Source: Amoebidium appalachense
Taxonomy: Eukaryota > Ichthyosporea
DNA length: 64,000 nt
Reading direction: 5' to 3'
Assembly: GCA_963693365.1 (NCBI GenBank)
Contig: CAVNZM010000011.1
Location: 3,162,001 to 3,226,000 of the forward strand
Below, piece by piece: positions 26,354 through 37,600 of this stretch. Both the position numbers and the translations under genes were made by a program. Each line of letters opens with the position of its first letter. Position 1 is the first letter of the stretch. The notes under the pieces are model-generated. The model was not told where the DNA came from and ran no database searches. It saw only the letters and a program-made list of their open reading frames with translations.

Positions 26354-26746
26354 GAGTGTTGTTTGGGGGGGGGGGGGGGGGGGAGAGGGAGGGGGAGGAG
26401 AGGGGGGAATCATTTATGTGTGCATGCATGCCTCTCCGTCACTTCGTGCTGTAGCTCTTGTCATGTTTGCTTGCGTGCTTGTTGCAAGGGACCTGTGTGT
26501 GTGTGCCCTTGTAAGCATGGGTGCTGTGTACCTCTTAGTGTTTTCAAAGACTTCCCGCTTGGGTGTCCCAGCCTCCACCCGTCCTCCTTCACAACAGTCG
26601 CCCACACACTGGTCACATACGCACCGAAATTGCAGGAGGAATGGATTTTGATGCAAAGGAAGATGCATGCAAGGGCACCCCGCAGCATGAATGCCCCTCA
26701 GCCCCTTAAACACACATATACACACACATACACACATACACACACA

Positions 26747-26777
<31 letters not shown>

Positions 26778-26858
26778 TATCTCACACCGCCCGTGCAAGC
26801 GCAGAACAGCACGTGGGTTAAGTCACTTGCCGAGCAGGAAACAACCCTCTCCACACAG
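25285..26858 (+). CDS. ArfGAP1-like protein, middle exons (amphipathic ALPS-like region)
   Basis: Three + strand exons with in-frame joins: about 25285-25456 (start uncertain), 26036-26095 and 26805-26858. The first encodes PWASLSSWGQYLTESTSQLA followed by STAGSTLTEVGKKVNDSVIA and PTAQK. This has the Ser/Thr/Gly-rich face and small-residue spacing of the lipid-packing sensor (ALPS) of ArfGAP1, and its end matches the conserved LNENVxxPAxEKV-like segment. The next exons give NDGSLLTTLSSNFWSTTQT and NSTWVKSLAEQETTLSTQ, in line with the second ALPS region. ArfGAP1 stimulates GTP hydrolysis on Arf1 at the Golgi and senses membrane curvature in COPI transport. All joins are phase 0. The next exon is 25.4 kb downstream at 52308. 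The catalytic zinc finger was not seen in this window, so assignment rests on the C-terminal half only; SCYL1-like is the main alternative. Confidence 0.55.
26096..26349. repeat. (GT)n array starting exactly at a 5' splice site
   Basis: The donor dinucleotide of the ArfGAP1-like exon 26036-26095 is the first GT of an array of about 250 bp, broken only by a few GC steps and one GACACT. A G-run follows at 26365-26383. The same intron has (CA)n at about 26711-26776 close to its 3' splice site. Confidence 0.95.
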
Positions 26859-26864
26859 GTGCAG

Positions 26865-26915
<51 letters not shown>

Positions 26916-27130
26916 AAAAAAAAAAAAGAAAGAAAAAAAAGAAAAAATAAACACGCACACACACACATTTTGTGCCCAAGTTACAATTTATTTATACATG
27001 GTGTATTAGCTTCCATGTGACCACCCTTTTACAAATCACGGGGCACTGTTACCTACTCGTCGTGTGTTCGTTTTGGCATATTGTCGTTAGTCCTGAAATA
27101 GGGCTGCATGATGCAAGTTGCTTCTGTATG

Positions 27131-27167
27131 AACAAATAATGGGAACAAACGTCAAGTTTACAAGTGG
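27131..27167 (+). repeat. Left copy of a 37-bp perfect inverted repeat
   Basis: Begins AACAAATAATGGGAACAAAC and ends CAAGTGG. The exact reverse complement is at 52083-52119. Outside and inside the 37 bp the two copies diverge at once. The copy contains an ATG (27139) opening a frame that runs inward. Confidence 0.9.
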
Positions 27168-27378
27168 TAACTCTACGTCTGACGTTAGGTTTACTGTGCC
27201 GCTCCTCGAAGGAGTAGAATTAAAAAAAAAATATATTTTGCCAGAACGGTGCTGTGCGATTGACGCCCCAAATACTAAAAAATACTTGGATAAGTTTGTT
27301 ATTGTCACAGACCGTCCACATCAACACTCCAGGCTTCGAATAGGAAGCAAAAAAAATATATATATAAAAAATAAATAA
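27139..27378 (+). other. Short ORF beginning inside the left inverted repeat
   Basis: An 80-codon frame starts MGTNVKFTSGNSTSDVRFTV, continues with a charged segment (ILPERCCAIDAPNTKKYLDK) and ends in AT-rich repeat sequence. The right repeat copy opens a matching but shorter frame (MGTNVKFTSG, then divergent, stop after about 26 codons). The identical N-terminal 10 residues simply reflect the shared 37 bp. Coding status is unknown and I do not recognise it. Confidence 0.25.
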
Positions 27379-27540
27379 ATAAATTTAAAATGAATAAAAA
27401 TAATAATAAATCGATTTATGAACAGGTTGGCCGATACCTAAGGGAGCTTTGTGTCGACCGAAATAATTAATGAGGCCAACCTCACATGATACGTACAGTT
27501 TCGGTAGCGGCCCAGGGAAAATAAGAAAATCAAAACAAAG

Positions 27541-27741
27541 AACCGGCTTCCTTAGGTAACCACACCCCCAAAGAACCAAACAAGAATAGAAAGGTTCTTA
27601 AATCGAAATGCATAGACTTGGTACTAATTCTTAAAAAAGTATAAATGAAAAAAAAAAAAAATAATAATGAACCGGCTATGGAAGATAACCAATCCTTCGA
27701 AAAACTAAACAAGGCTCGTAAGGTTATAGAATCGAGATGCA
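27541..27741. repeat. Diverged direct repeat pair of about 73 bp
   Basis: 27541-27614 and 27670-27741 share AACCGGCT at the start, AACCA, AAACAAG, AAGGTT and ATCGA(A/G)ATGCAT at matching offsets. The spacing is about 129 bp. It lies in AT-rich DNA just inside the left inverted repeat. No gene is visible between 27400 and 28300. Confidence 0.6.
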
Positions 27742-28307
27742 TCAAGATGCTGCCAGTTTTTTCGTGCACCGAAGTGTAACCACACAAAACTTAGTTGGTA
27801 AATTTTTATGGAACATGGTGAAAAACCGAGTGTTAACAATAGTAGAGAAGGGGGGGGGGGGGGGGGGGGGGGGGGGGGAGGGGCAAAGATACAGAAGACT
27901 CAAAAGGTCTGAATGTATGAGACACCAAAAATTGTCATGTCGGCTGAACCTTAATCTATATTAATCTTGTTCGGAATATGAAAACCTTGTATTCGGAAGA
28001 CGTTTGACCTGAACTTATGGCACTCAAAGAGAACGAAACTGTGCACCTTCGGAATCAATTACAATCACCTTTCAAAATGGTTCTTCCAAAAGAAACAAAG
28101 CTACTTAATCTTCTTGCAAAATGTATGTTCTAAAAAACCACAAGTTATATATTTAACCTGACACGGAACATCCAAACTCTCGAAAGAACATAATCACAAA
28201 GAAATGCAAAGAATAAATTCACACGAACAGATTCTGCAGCTATACCTTTTTTAATCTGAACTATCGTTAAGCTGGTTTACGCAATCAATGATGGCCCCAT
28301 AATCCCC

Positions 28308-29009
28308 TTATTGATCCCCACTGCTTCCGTCGTACGACAGCGAGCTAGCCGGGTCGCTCTCCTCGCTGGTGTAGTAGCTTTCCTCGCTGGTGTACCATTC
28401 AGACCTCCAGCCACCGGGTGAAGCATGTGGATGGTAATCTCCTTCCGAATCGTAATGTTCATTCCAACGTTCCATTTCCACCGTCCTCCGACGGTAAACC
28501 TTCCTTATCTTCCGTCTCCGTTGCTTAACATCCGGTTCGCCGACGCATCTGGGGCAATCACAATACATCTCCTGCCCCTGTTCATCTCCCTCTTCTTGTT
28601 GTTTGGACAGAACGTCTAGCTCCGGTTCTCGATCGAGCGGGTATTTCAAATCAATAGGCTGTTCTTTCTGTTCCCGTTGTCGATCGTATCTATCTAAGTG
28701 CTCTTGCCGCCCCCGTTCTTGTTGCTCCCTTTGCCTGTTCCGTCTTCTCAGGGCTCGGATTTCGAATAGAGTATCACTAGGTCTTGTGGCGGATGTGGGA
28801 GTTGGCTTTGACCATGGTTTCTGCTTCAGTGGAGTGGGACGAGTCGTGGTTGGTTTGATTGGGTTGTGAAGGTTGGCATTCGCGTATAAAGCATTGTCTG
28901 TGTTTTCATTAAGTTTCGGGACATTCGTGTTTGTTTCGTTTCCAAATAGGTTCGTTCGGAGGCTCGCTAATCTATTCAGTCGATCATGATATTGGGGTGC
29001 ACGAGCCAC
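28308..29009 (-). CDS. Terminal exon of a hypothetical charged protein
   Basis: An open frame of about 233 codons, closed by TAA at 28310-28308, follows an excellent acceptor (ctccctgcag) at 29011-29010, so it is most likely a last exon. The product is very polar. It has an Arg/Gln/Glu-rich central segment (RRRNRQREQQERGRQEHLDR), a CDCPRC motif, a basic KQRRRKIRKVYRRR stretch and a Ser/Glu-rich tail with the repeated phrase YTSEES. Codon use and GC content are higher than in the flanking AT-rich DNA. No family is recognised. It could be the C-terminus of the - strand gene whose other exon candidates lie at 29492-29583, 32960-33232 and 38128-38441. Confidence 0.5.
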   Translation of the reverse strand: MARAPQYHDRLNRLASLRTNLFGNETNTNVPKLNENTDNALYANANLHNPIKPTTTRPTPLKQKPWSKPTPTSATRPSDTLFEIRALRRRNRQREQQERGRQEHLDRYDRQREQKEQPIDLKYPLDREPELDVLSKQQEEGDEQGQEMYCDCPRCVGEPDVKQRRRKIRKVYRRRTVEMERWNEHYDSEGDYHPHASPGGWRSEWYTSEESYYTSEESDPASSLSYDGSSGDQ

Positions 29010-29222
29010 CTGCAGGGAGCACGATTATTAGTCTTTTCGTTTCTGTGGGTGATGAATATGTGTGTCTCAGCGTGTTGGTGTGTTACAAGTTGACGATAAT
29101 GGGAACAGCCTAATCCCTGCACGTGTGCATGTGTGTGTCCATATGTGTACGTGTGTTTTTGTGTGTGCTGAATGGGTGTGTGTGCTGAGTGGGTGTGTAG
29201 TTGTGTGGGGCAGTTACTAAGT

Positions 29223-29360
<138 letters not shown>

Positions 29361-29491
29361 GCTGGCATGGAATGAGCAGCAAATAAAGGAACTTGCTTGT
29401 GCCGATCCTAGGAGCATTCATTCGTATCAATTAAGTTACAAACATTTGTGTGCCAGTGCATTGTGGCAGTGAGCCTGTTGAACACACCTAC

Positions 29492-29583
29492 TTGTGGCTG
29501 TTGGTCACTTGGAGATTCTTGTTCGCCACCCATGCCCTCATTTTGTTGGACGACATTGCTTTCTTTATACTGTAGTTTCACAT
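29492..29583 (-). other. Candidate internal exon upstream of the 28.3-29.0 kb exon
   Basis: Bounded by acceptor tttcaccag and donor gtaggtg on the - strand. It encodes DVKLQYKESNVVQQNEGMGG followed by EQESPSDQQPQ in one frame. Its polar, Gln/Glu-rich make-up resembles the next exon. There is no family match; it is supported only by splice signals and composition. Confidence 0.35.
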
Positions 29584-29892
29584 CTGGTGAAAGGGGGGGG
29601 GGGGGGGGGGGGGAGGGGAAAGGGGGGGGGGGGGGGGGGGGGGGGGAAGATGATGACATTTTGGGTCCTTAGGGTTTGGGGAGGGGAGGGGAGGGGAGGG
29701 GAGGGGGGAAGGAAGAGGGATGTGTATGGGGATGTGGATGAGGAGCTATTTCTTTTTTTAAAAAAAAAAAACAGTTCACATTGAATATTTATATTTCACT
29801 TTCATTTATTCGATGCGTGTTGGTGAGTGTGTTGGTGTGTGTGTCCGTGTGTGTGTGTTGGTGAATGTGTGTGTGAGTTGGCGAGTGAGTTG

Positions 29893-30022
<130 letters not shown>

Positions 30023-30146
30023 CCGTTTTGACGGTTAGAAAACGTTAAAACGTTATGGCTTCATTTTTGTTATGCATATTACGTGAAGCAGGATGGGATG
30101 TGGTTGGGAAAGGGTTGGGAAAGGGAGGGGAGGGGGTGGGGAGGGT

Positions 30147-30177
<31 letters not shown>

Positions 30178-30194
30178 GGGGGGGAGAGGGGGAT

Positions 30195-30347
30195 CTACAA
30201 ACCTTCTCGGTTCTGATAGGCCTGCTGTTGCTCTGCAATGTCGGTGGTGTGGTGGGTGCCGTCTTTCGGTTGGTTGTTCACAGGGCTCTCGACCATGACA
30301 CCTGATTATCCGGTGGGGTATTTAGGGTGTGAGGTGGTGTGTGTGTA

Positions 30348-30384
<37 letters not shown>

Positions 30385-31043
30385 AGGAGGAGGGGAGGGG
30401 GGGGGGGGGGGGGGAGAAAGAGGGGGCATTGCGTTAGTTGCATCGGGATGAGCATAGGTTGTGGGTGTTTTTTTTTATTTTATTTTTTTGGTGGGGGAGG
30501 TGGGGGGGGGGGGGGGGGGGGGAAGGGGGAAGGGAGAAGGGGAGAAGGGGAGGTGGGGGGGGGGGGGGGGGGGGGGGGGGGGGATCGCTAGCCATTCGCA
30601 TGTTTTCTGTTTATCTTTTCATTCATTCCTTTCATGGGGTTGGGGTTGGGGGAAAGGGGGGGGGAGAGAAAGAGGAGGAAAAGAGAATGGGGGGGGGGGG
30701 GGGGGGGAGTATGTGAGGTTTTCCGGGGGGGGGGGGAGGGGGGGGGGATGGCTTTTTATTGTCTATTCTTTCATCCATTCCATTTGGGTGTGGGGTGGGA
30801 GGAGGGAAAGAAGGGAAGAATGGAAGAAGAGGGGGGGGGGGGGGGGGGGAAGGGGAGGGGGGGGGGGGGGGGGGGGGGGGCATGTGCACACCTTCTTGGT
30901 TGTTAACCGAGAAGAGGTTGATAGTTTGTGGTTGTTTTAGGGGGGAGGGGGAGGCTGTTTTCTGTTTAGGCTTTCATTCATACCTTTTTGGGGTGGGGAG
31001 GGGGAGAACGGGGAGAACGGGGAGAAGGGGGGGTGTGGGGGGA

Positions 31044-31075
<32 letters not shown>

Positions 31076-31163
31076 TGTACACCTTCTTGTTTCTGAAGGG
31101 CCTGCCGTTGCTCTTCAGTCTCAGTGGTGTTGTGGATTGCGTCATTTTGTTAGTTGTTGGGTC
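30195..31163 (-). repeat. Duplicated exon-like unit in a degenerate higher-order repeat
   Basis: On the - strand, 31163-31080 and about 30295-30200 are homologous: both carry CACCAC, GAGCAACRGCAGGCC, CAGAA and a GAAG|gt boundary. A shorter relative ends near 30890. Between them a second motif recurs (TTTCATTCATNCCTTT on + at about 30618, 30768 and 30973). The units encode Gln-rich peptides such as DIAEQQQAYQNRE and ETEEQRQALQKQE. They look like amplified exons of the - strand gene, or remnants of them. Confidence 0.45.
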
Positions 31164-31416
31164 CTGGAGGAGGGAGGAACGGGGGATATTACGTCAGTCT
31201 TAAGCGGCACTCCACTGATGTGGGTGGTTAGCTGTGGTGTGGAAGCTGTTGGTGGTGTTTTTTTTTTTTTTTGGGGGGGGGGGGGGGGGGGGATGGGGGG
31301 GGGGGGGGTCACAATATTTATCGTGATTGTTTCGTTATTTTTTTTTTCCTTCTACAGGTTTCTTTTTTTATGGGGTGGTAAAGGGGTGTGTGTGTGTGTG
31401 TGTGTGTGTGTGCTGC

Positions 31417-31589
<173 letters not shown>

Positions 31590-31832
31590 CGTGCGCTCGC
31601 GCGCTCATACCTACTTAGAGGGATGTGTACACATTGATCTTTTTCCTCTCTTACGTTCCCCTCTTTCTGCGTGTTATCTTGCCTCTCTTACGTTCCCCTC
31701 TTTCTGCATATTATCTGTCCATCTGTCGCCATCGTGGTTCTCTTCTACCTTCTCTGCCACGTTCCTCTTTTGCTGCATAGGATGTGTCCTACTATCTATC
31801 CAACTGTTGACCAAATTATAAATATCGATTTT

Positions 31833-32568
31833 TTACTCAAACATCCCCCTTCCTTCCCCCTCCCTTTCGTCCGTACCTTTGTCATTGTCGCTACTTCCAT
31901 TTGAATCATCCCCATCATTAACATATCCTAGCCCATAAAATTCACCCTCCAACCCCAACCCGTAGGGGTTTTCACAGACAACTTTATCTTTTGATTGGTC
32001 CGTCTGCTCGTTCTCGTGCTCATTCTCATCCCTTTCACCCACCTCTCCCTCACTCTCTCCGTCTCCGTCTCCCTCATCATCCGACGGAACGCCGCCCTGC
32101 CCATCCTCACTAATATATCCTAGCCCATAAAATTCACCCTCCAACCCACACCCATAGGGTTTTTTCACCGACAACTTGAACTTCTCACCTTTTTATTGGT
32201 CCGTCTTCTCGTTCTCGTGCTCATCCTCCTCCCTTTCACCCACCTCTCCCTCACTCTCTCCCTCTCCCTCCCCCTCGTCATCCAACGGTTCGTCGCTCAT
32301 CCCATCCTCGTCCGATTCGTCTCCTTCTTCCTTCTCATCCAACAGTTTCAACTTCTTGTTCTCTCCCGACTCCAGGACCTCCTCGTCGTTACCTCTCTTC
32401 CTTTTCTTTCTTCCTTCATCTCCCTCCTCCTCCTCCTCCGATTCATTATCTGACCCCTCTTCCGACCCATCTTCCTACTTGCGCTGGTCTGACCCGGCTC
32501 CGTTTCATCACCGTGTCATACTCGGGGTTTGCTTTGATCGGAGTATACTCAGTCAAGTCCTCGTCTGA
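31833..32568 (-). pseudogene. Acidic tandem-repeat protein with internal stops
   Basis: Read right to left on the - strand: an Asp/Glu-rich frame (EEGSDNESEEEEEEGDE, then GDESDEDGMSDEPLDDE), a GEVGEREEDEHENEKTDQ block closed by TAA at about 32195, then KPYGCGLEGEFYGLGYISED, a second GEVGERDENEHENEQTDQ block, and a second PYGLGLEGEFYGLGYVND block ending near 31833. Two repeat units of about 75 residues are therefore visible, and the in-frame stop separates them. A further stop/frame break lies near 32470 before a frame with TNETYSPSDEDLTEYTPIKA. It is either a decayed gene, a gene with unrecognised introns, or contains sequence errors. Family unknown. Confidence 0.45.
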
Positions 32569-32833
32569 TGGTGAATAGGTTTCATTAGTGTAATGTCCCT
32601 ATACCAAATACAACTTAAGATGAACCAGTCTGAGTGACGAGAGCAATTTAGATAAATAGGGATAGATACTACCATGTACAGTAACTATTTAGGGTCAGTA
32701 CTGTATTGGGAAAATGTAAAGGGGGAAGGGGTGGGAGCGAGGGGATGGGGTGGGAGCGAGGGGTCTGGACCAGGTATCTTTTTAATTATATTTCTGGTTT
32801 TTTAGAGAGGGAGTGTGTGTGTGTTTTGGGGCG

Positions 32834-32869
<36 letters not shown>

Positions 32870-32959
32870 GGGGGGGGGGGGGGGGGAGGGGGGTCCCGGG
32901 GGCCCTGCAGGGAGGGAGGGAGGGAGGGAGGGAGAAGGGAGGGGGGAGGGAGGGGGTGC

Positions 32960-33232
32960 CTGAAGGTGGGAAATACTACATGCAACAGATTTTGGTTTTG
33001 ACACAAGTCCGATGAGCTTAGCGGTTGTGGTAGATGTGTTATCGGCGATTGAACGTGCCAATCGGTCGGGAATGTCTGCCAGGCGAACAATAAACACTTC
33101 GCCTTTACCGTGAGTATGCACCGTGACAGGTTCATAGTGATCGCGTGTGTGGTAAATAATTGCCAAGCCCTTTAGTGGTTGGGGATTTCTGTGCTTATTT
33201 GCATGGAGCTCGTTTACATAGTCGCACACATC
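32960..33232 (-). CDS. Exon-like ORF, possible C-terminal part of an OTU-like protease
   Basis: About 90 open codons read CDYVNELHANKHRNPQPLKG, then GLAIIYHTRDHYEPVTVHTH, then GKGEVFIVRLADIPDRLARS. The hydrophobic strand followed by RDHYEPV looks like the last strand and catalytic His region of OTU cysteine proteases (xLxYxxxxHYxxV). It would follow the exon at 38128-38441. The two are separated by the LINE inserted at 33.2-38.0 kb, and I could not prove phase agreement. The possible donor is CTTCAG|gcaccc, again a GC donor. Assignment is by motif only. Confidence 0.35.
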
Positions 33233-33330
33233 TTTTCAGTCGCACACATCTTTTCAGTCGCACACATCTTTTCAGTCGCACACATCTTTTCAGTCGCACA
33301 CATCGATTCAGTCGCACACATCGATTCAAA
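33223..33330. repeat. Six tandem copies of an 18-bp unit at the LINE 5' end
   Basis: Four copies of CGCACACATCTTTTCAGT (33223-33294), then two variants with CGATTC in place of CTTTTC (33295-33330). The period is exactly 18 bp with no indels. Tandem 5' monomers are a known promoter arrangement in some LINEs; here that role is inferred from position. Confidence 0.9.
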
Positions 33331-33433
33331 TGTCGCTTTTTATTATCTGCTAATAAATAGTATCCTTCGCGCATCCACCCCTAAACCAGGCCATCCGTGG
33401 CCCTAAGGGCCGGGGAACACCCCCATCCATGTC

Positions 33434-34618
33434 ATGGCACATGCCTATAATCGTTTCAGAACCTCTTTCAAAGTTCCATCTACACTCATCACACATGTGC
33501 GACCATTAAAACGTCCAGCAGATACACCTACCACAGATGCACAACCAGAAAAACATCGCCTTAGACTAAGCGCAACACCTATTTACAATACACTACCCAT
33601 TCAGAATAACACCACACCACTCCGTAGAAACACAATAACAACCATGCCGAAACTTTCGGTTGATACAGTACTGGCAGAACTTGCCCTCGTTAAGAAACAG
33701 CTAAATGAGCTGTTACCACTCAAGAACATGATAGAAAAACTCCAAACAGAAAATACCCAACTCAAGCTCACCATTGATTCACTCACAGCCCAGCTAAACA
33801 TTAGTGGATCGCAAAACCCCAAAACTCATGAGCAAACATCTCGCGACGGAGACATTTCCACCCCAACACAAAACAACACAGGACCGGAAGCACAGCTCCC
33901 GGCAGAGTTCCTAGAATATGCGAACTCTCGTAAAACACCCGAGCTCCGCCAAATTGCCAAGGAAACATATGCCAGCATTCTTGCAGGCAACGAGTACCGC
34001 CGCAACTCCCCTCCCAAACCGCCGGCTAAGGGGAACACCCAAGCAAACGGTAACATCAACATCCCACCCAAATACGAGAGGGTGTATTTCAAAGTCAAGC
34101 ACGGCAGACGCCCACACAGGGCCATGTGGTCCATCTTCAAGGCTCTCGGCTTCCGGTGCTCTCGCATCCTTTGTCTGTCCTTCATTGGATACGATGTGCT
34201 GGAAGTAGCAGTACGGGGCGACTATAACCGTGCGTTCATCCGTGACGCGACAAAGGGGTGTGGAAGCTTCTTCACCCACCTCCCAAGCTACGACCCATGC
34301 GCGCCGGAAAACATTCAGAAAGCAGACAAAGAACGTAAAGTGTCTGCTAAGAATGCGTGCGCCACACGTTGTCGTGTACGCATCAGCAAGGCAAAAGAGT
34401 TCCTCGCAAAGTTGGAAAACGATGCTACGAGCGTGATAGACACGGACACGAAGGAACCAATGTTTTCTGGTGAGAAACTGCTCGAGCGCAAACGCCGATG
34501 CGAGATGGAAATCGAGCTCTTCTGCGAACTGTTCGCGCTGGCGGAAGGTCGTGCATACGACCCCGTAAGCGACAAGTGGGAACCAACCCCACAGGTGTCG
34601 GACCAAACCGATGCCTAA
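33434..34618 (+). CDS. LINE ORF1 protein (nucleic-acid-binding, coiled-coil)
   Basis: 394 codons from ATG at 33434 to TAA at 34616-34618. ORF1 proteins bind the element RNA and form the retrotransposition particle. A heptad-rich segment at about residues 71-125 (ELALVKKQLNELLPLKNMIE and LQTENTQLKLTIDSLTAQL) predicts a coiled coil for self-association. From about residue 213 a compact mixed domain follows (YERVYFKVKHGRRPHRAMWS, then CLSFIGYDVLEVAVRGDYN), placed where other LINE ORF1 proteins have their RNA-binding fold. A basic helical C-terminus ends in a short acidic tail. No CCHC knuckle is visible. The stop codon overlaps the ORF2 start. Confidence 0.85.
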   Translation: MAHAYNRFRTSFKVPSTLITHVRPLKRPADTPTTDAQPEKHRLRLSATPIYNTLPIQNNTTPLRRNTITTMPKLSVDTVLAELALVKKQLNELLPLKNMIEKLQTENTQLKLTIDSLTAQLNISGSQNPKTHEQTSRDGDISTPTQNNTGPEAQLPAEFLEYANSRKTPELRQIAKETYASILAGNEYRRNSPPKPPAKGNTQANGNINIPPKYERVYFKVKHGRRPHRAMWSIFKALGFRCSRILCLSFIGYDVLEVAVRGDYNRAFIRDATKGCGSFFTHLPSYDPCAPENIQKADKERKVSAKNACATRCRVRISKAKEFLAKLENDATSVIDTDTKEPMFSGEKLLERKRRCEMEIELFCELFALAEGRAYDPVSDKWEPTPQVSDQTDA

Positions 34619-37600
34619 TTTATCCTTCTTCTTCTGGAATGCTCGGACACTGGGCCCCCAAAAGGGCCTCCCCCCCGGGACACTCGACGATAAAATCAGC
34701 TACATACAACAACAGACAAACAACCACACGTTTACAGTGATTTGCGAAACACAGTTTAAAAACCACCACAAATTCAACTCTACATTGGTCGACACATCCA
34801 CACACCCCGGTTACGCGAAAAACCGAGGCATTATTGTACTTGCCGCACCACACGTGAGAGTGAAGTGCAAACCGGTAGCAAAAACGGAATTCTCGGTTTC
34901 TATAGAGTTTCTTTCTAATGTTTTTACTTTTGTATATTACCCACCATCTATGTCGGTTGTCGAATTGACTCACGAGTTGTCACAGTTACCAATGTCCACT
35001 GTTATTTTAGGTGATTTTAACACGCGACTCCACCACACAGACACACTGCAAGTGAGTGTCGGGTACCCATCTAAGCCCCCGGAGCGTGCTATCCCTTTAG
35101 CAAGGTATGTCCAAAGTCACACTTTGCGGTTCCCTCAAATATCCCATGCCCACAACACCGACTGGGGAGTGGCCTTTTGGCCATCAACCATGTCAAAACT
35201 CTCTCTCCCTCCTAACCTCTCTAGGTCATCTGACCACTCTCCTATCCTTTTCCTACCTAAGATCTCCCTTGATCTGCTCCCCCCTCCCCCTCCCACCTTT
35301 CGCCTCCGTCTATCCCAGCTTAAGTCACAGTGGGGTAGAGTTGATGTATGTGTATGCTATGCTACGAAACACCCTATATATATGCGCCTATTAGAATCTG
35401 CACAAGCCAGGCCAGATTCACATCTCGTACTAGATACATGCACTAACTTTATTGTTGATGATTTGATAGATCTCGGTGATTATGCTGGCGGTGGTAGGAA
35501 GGAATATCCCGATGCTCTCTTGTTACCAAACACCACTCCCGCTAGACTAGGTGAACCCCTGTCTCAAAAGGAAAGCTTGCGCCGGCTTGCTAGTATGAAT
35601 CGATTTGGCCCCCCTGCTCGTATTATTGGTGATACCACTGGAGACCCCCTCATAGACTCTGATAAGTATTTCTCGGAACTGTTTAAAGATAGGACCCCCG
35701 CTCAGAAACCTATTGTGTGGCCTGTAGACCCATCTATCCCCATAGAATCGATCCTCCCCTTTTTCAGTCCCGATGCCATATGGTCTGTGATATCTAGTTA
35801 TAGCTCTAGTAAGTCTTGTGGACCTGATGGACTCCCTGCTGGGTTTCTTAAAATCCTTGTTCCCTCCTACCCACAAAAGGAAAGTGATCGTGCTATTAAA
35901 CCTGATCTTACTATCATGTTAAGCTCTCTCTTTTCTTGGTGTGTTAAATGTGGACATGTCCCGTCATCTTGGTTAGATACCTTAGTGATCCCCATAGTTA
36001 AGAAGGACTCTGAGGGCCCCATATCATCCTTTCGCCCCATTACACTAACCCAGGTTGTTCGTAGATTCTTTGAAGCTTGCTTACTTAGGTTATTTGCACA
36101 TCACCCTAGGTTTCAATCTATTCTTCACATACACCCATGCCAATCCGCTTTTCGTAAAAACAATTCATGTTATGTTCAAATAATGGCACTGCACGATTCT
36201 ATGCAAGTTGGTGCACAATATGTTGGCTTTATTGATTGGAAAACTGCTTACGATTCTGTCTCCCCTGGTCTCCTATGGGAAAAGCTTGCTGCACGGGGTG
36301 TACCACACTGCATTGGTGTTCTGTTAGAAGCACTCTTGTCTCAAACCTATGGTAGAGCTGTGGTTAATGGGCATCTTTCATATGGTTTTGCTCGTACTAG
36401 AGGTCTCTTGCAGGGTTCATTGCTTAGCCCCTTTTTGTTTAACCTATTTATAGATGATTTGGCTGTCAAGATTTACGCCGAAAACGATGACCCTATTAAT
36501 AACTTTCCGCCTGCACTTCTCTATGCTGATGATCTGTCCCTCCTTGCCCGTACCCCTAGACGCCTGCAAAGATTGTTCGATGTAGTGTCAGAGTGGTGCA
36601 AGGCAAACCTTATGATCCTTAACATAGACAAATGTGGTGTTCTTGTACCTGATATAGCTAACAATTTACACACATTTACATTATCATCTAAACCTGTACC
36701 TATAGTTCCAGAATACAAATATCTTGGTGTTCCGGTTGATTCTGTTGGTGTTATGTTTCCCCATATGGTCGAAAAGAGGGTAGAGTTGGCTCGTAAGCGG
36801 TTAGCTTTCTTCTCGGCTAATATTTTTAAAGACACACCCCTCCATCCTTCTATTAGACTTACATTTATTCGCACTTTTGTCTTCCCGGCATGTGAATATG
36901 GTTTACCCCTTCTCGCCGCTTGGATCAAGAAAGAGAGAACTAGAACGCTTAAACCCTTGGCAAATTTCCTTGAAGCAGAAGTTGCCTCCTTTCTATCTAA
37001 CAACTGTTGTAAACCTGGGCCTGTAACGCTCTCGATATATGGTCTGGTCCCAATAGCTGCTAGAGTATCCTATCTCGCGCTGAAATTCAATAAGCACATA
37101 AGCCGCTTAAAGAAGTATTTGCCCTCCCACCCTCTCTTCTCTATCCGACCTGTCCCCTCCTCACCTCTCCCCTCTTTCCTCCCCTCTCTCTCCCCTTCTC
37201 CCCTGGGCACAAATACAAATAAACCCCGCAATAGTGTGTGTGTGACTTTGGACTGCCACTTACTTATTAAACATGTACACAATCACAAGATAATCACGCA
37301 ATATAACAAATGGAAAAAGATACCACACGACACTAGACCCGATGAAAGCATACACCTTGAAAAACTAAGCCTTATGTCTCGTTTTATATATACTGACCGC
37401 CTCAACCATATTGCCAAATATGGCACTCGCAAGTGTATAACACCTAAATACATATTACCTTCCTGTAGAACTGGTCTTTCTCTAGCTGATGGTATTATTG
37501 ATCAATTACCACGCTTTTACTGTACACGTGCTATACAGTGGAGATCTAATAAGTATAAGGTGGCATCATTTGCATGCCCAAACAACACACACACACACCA

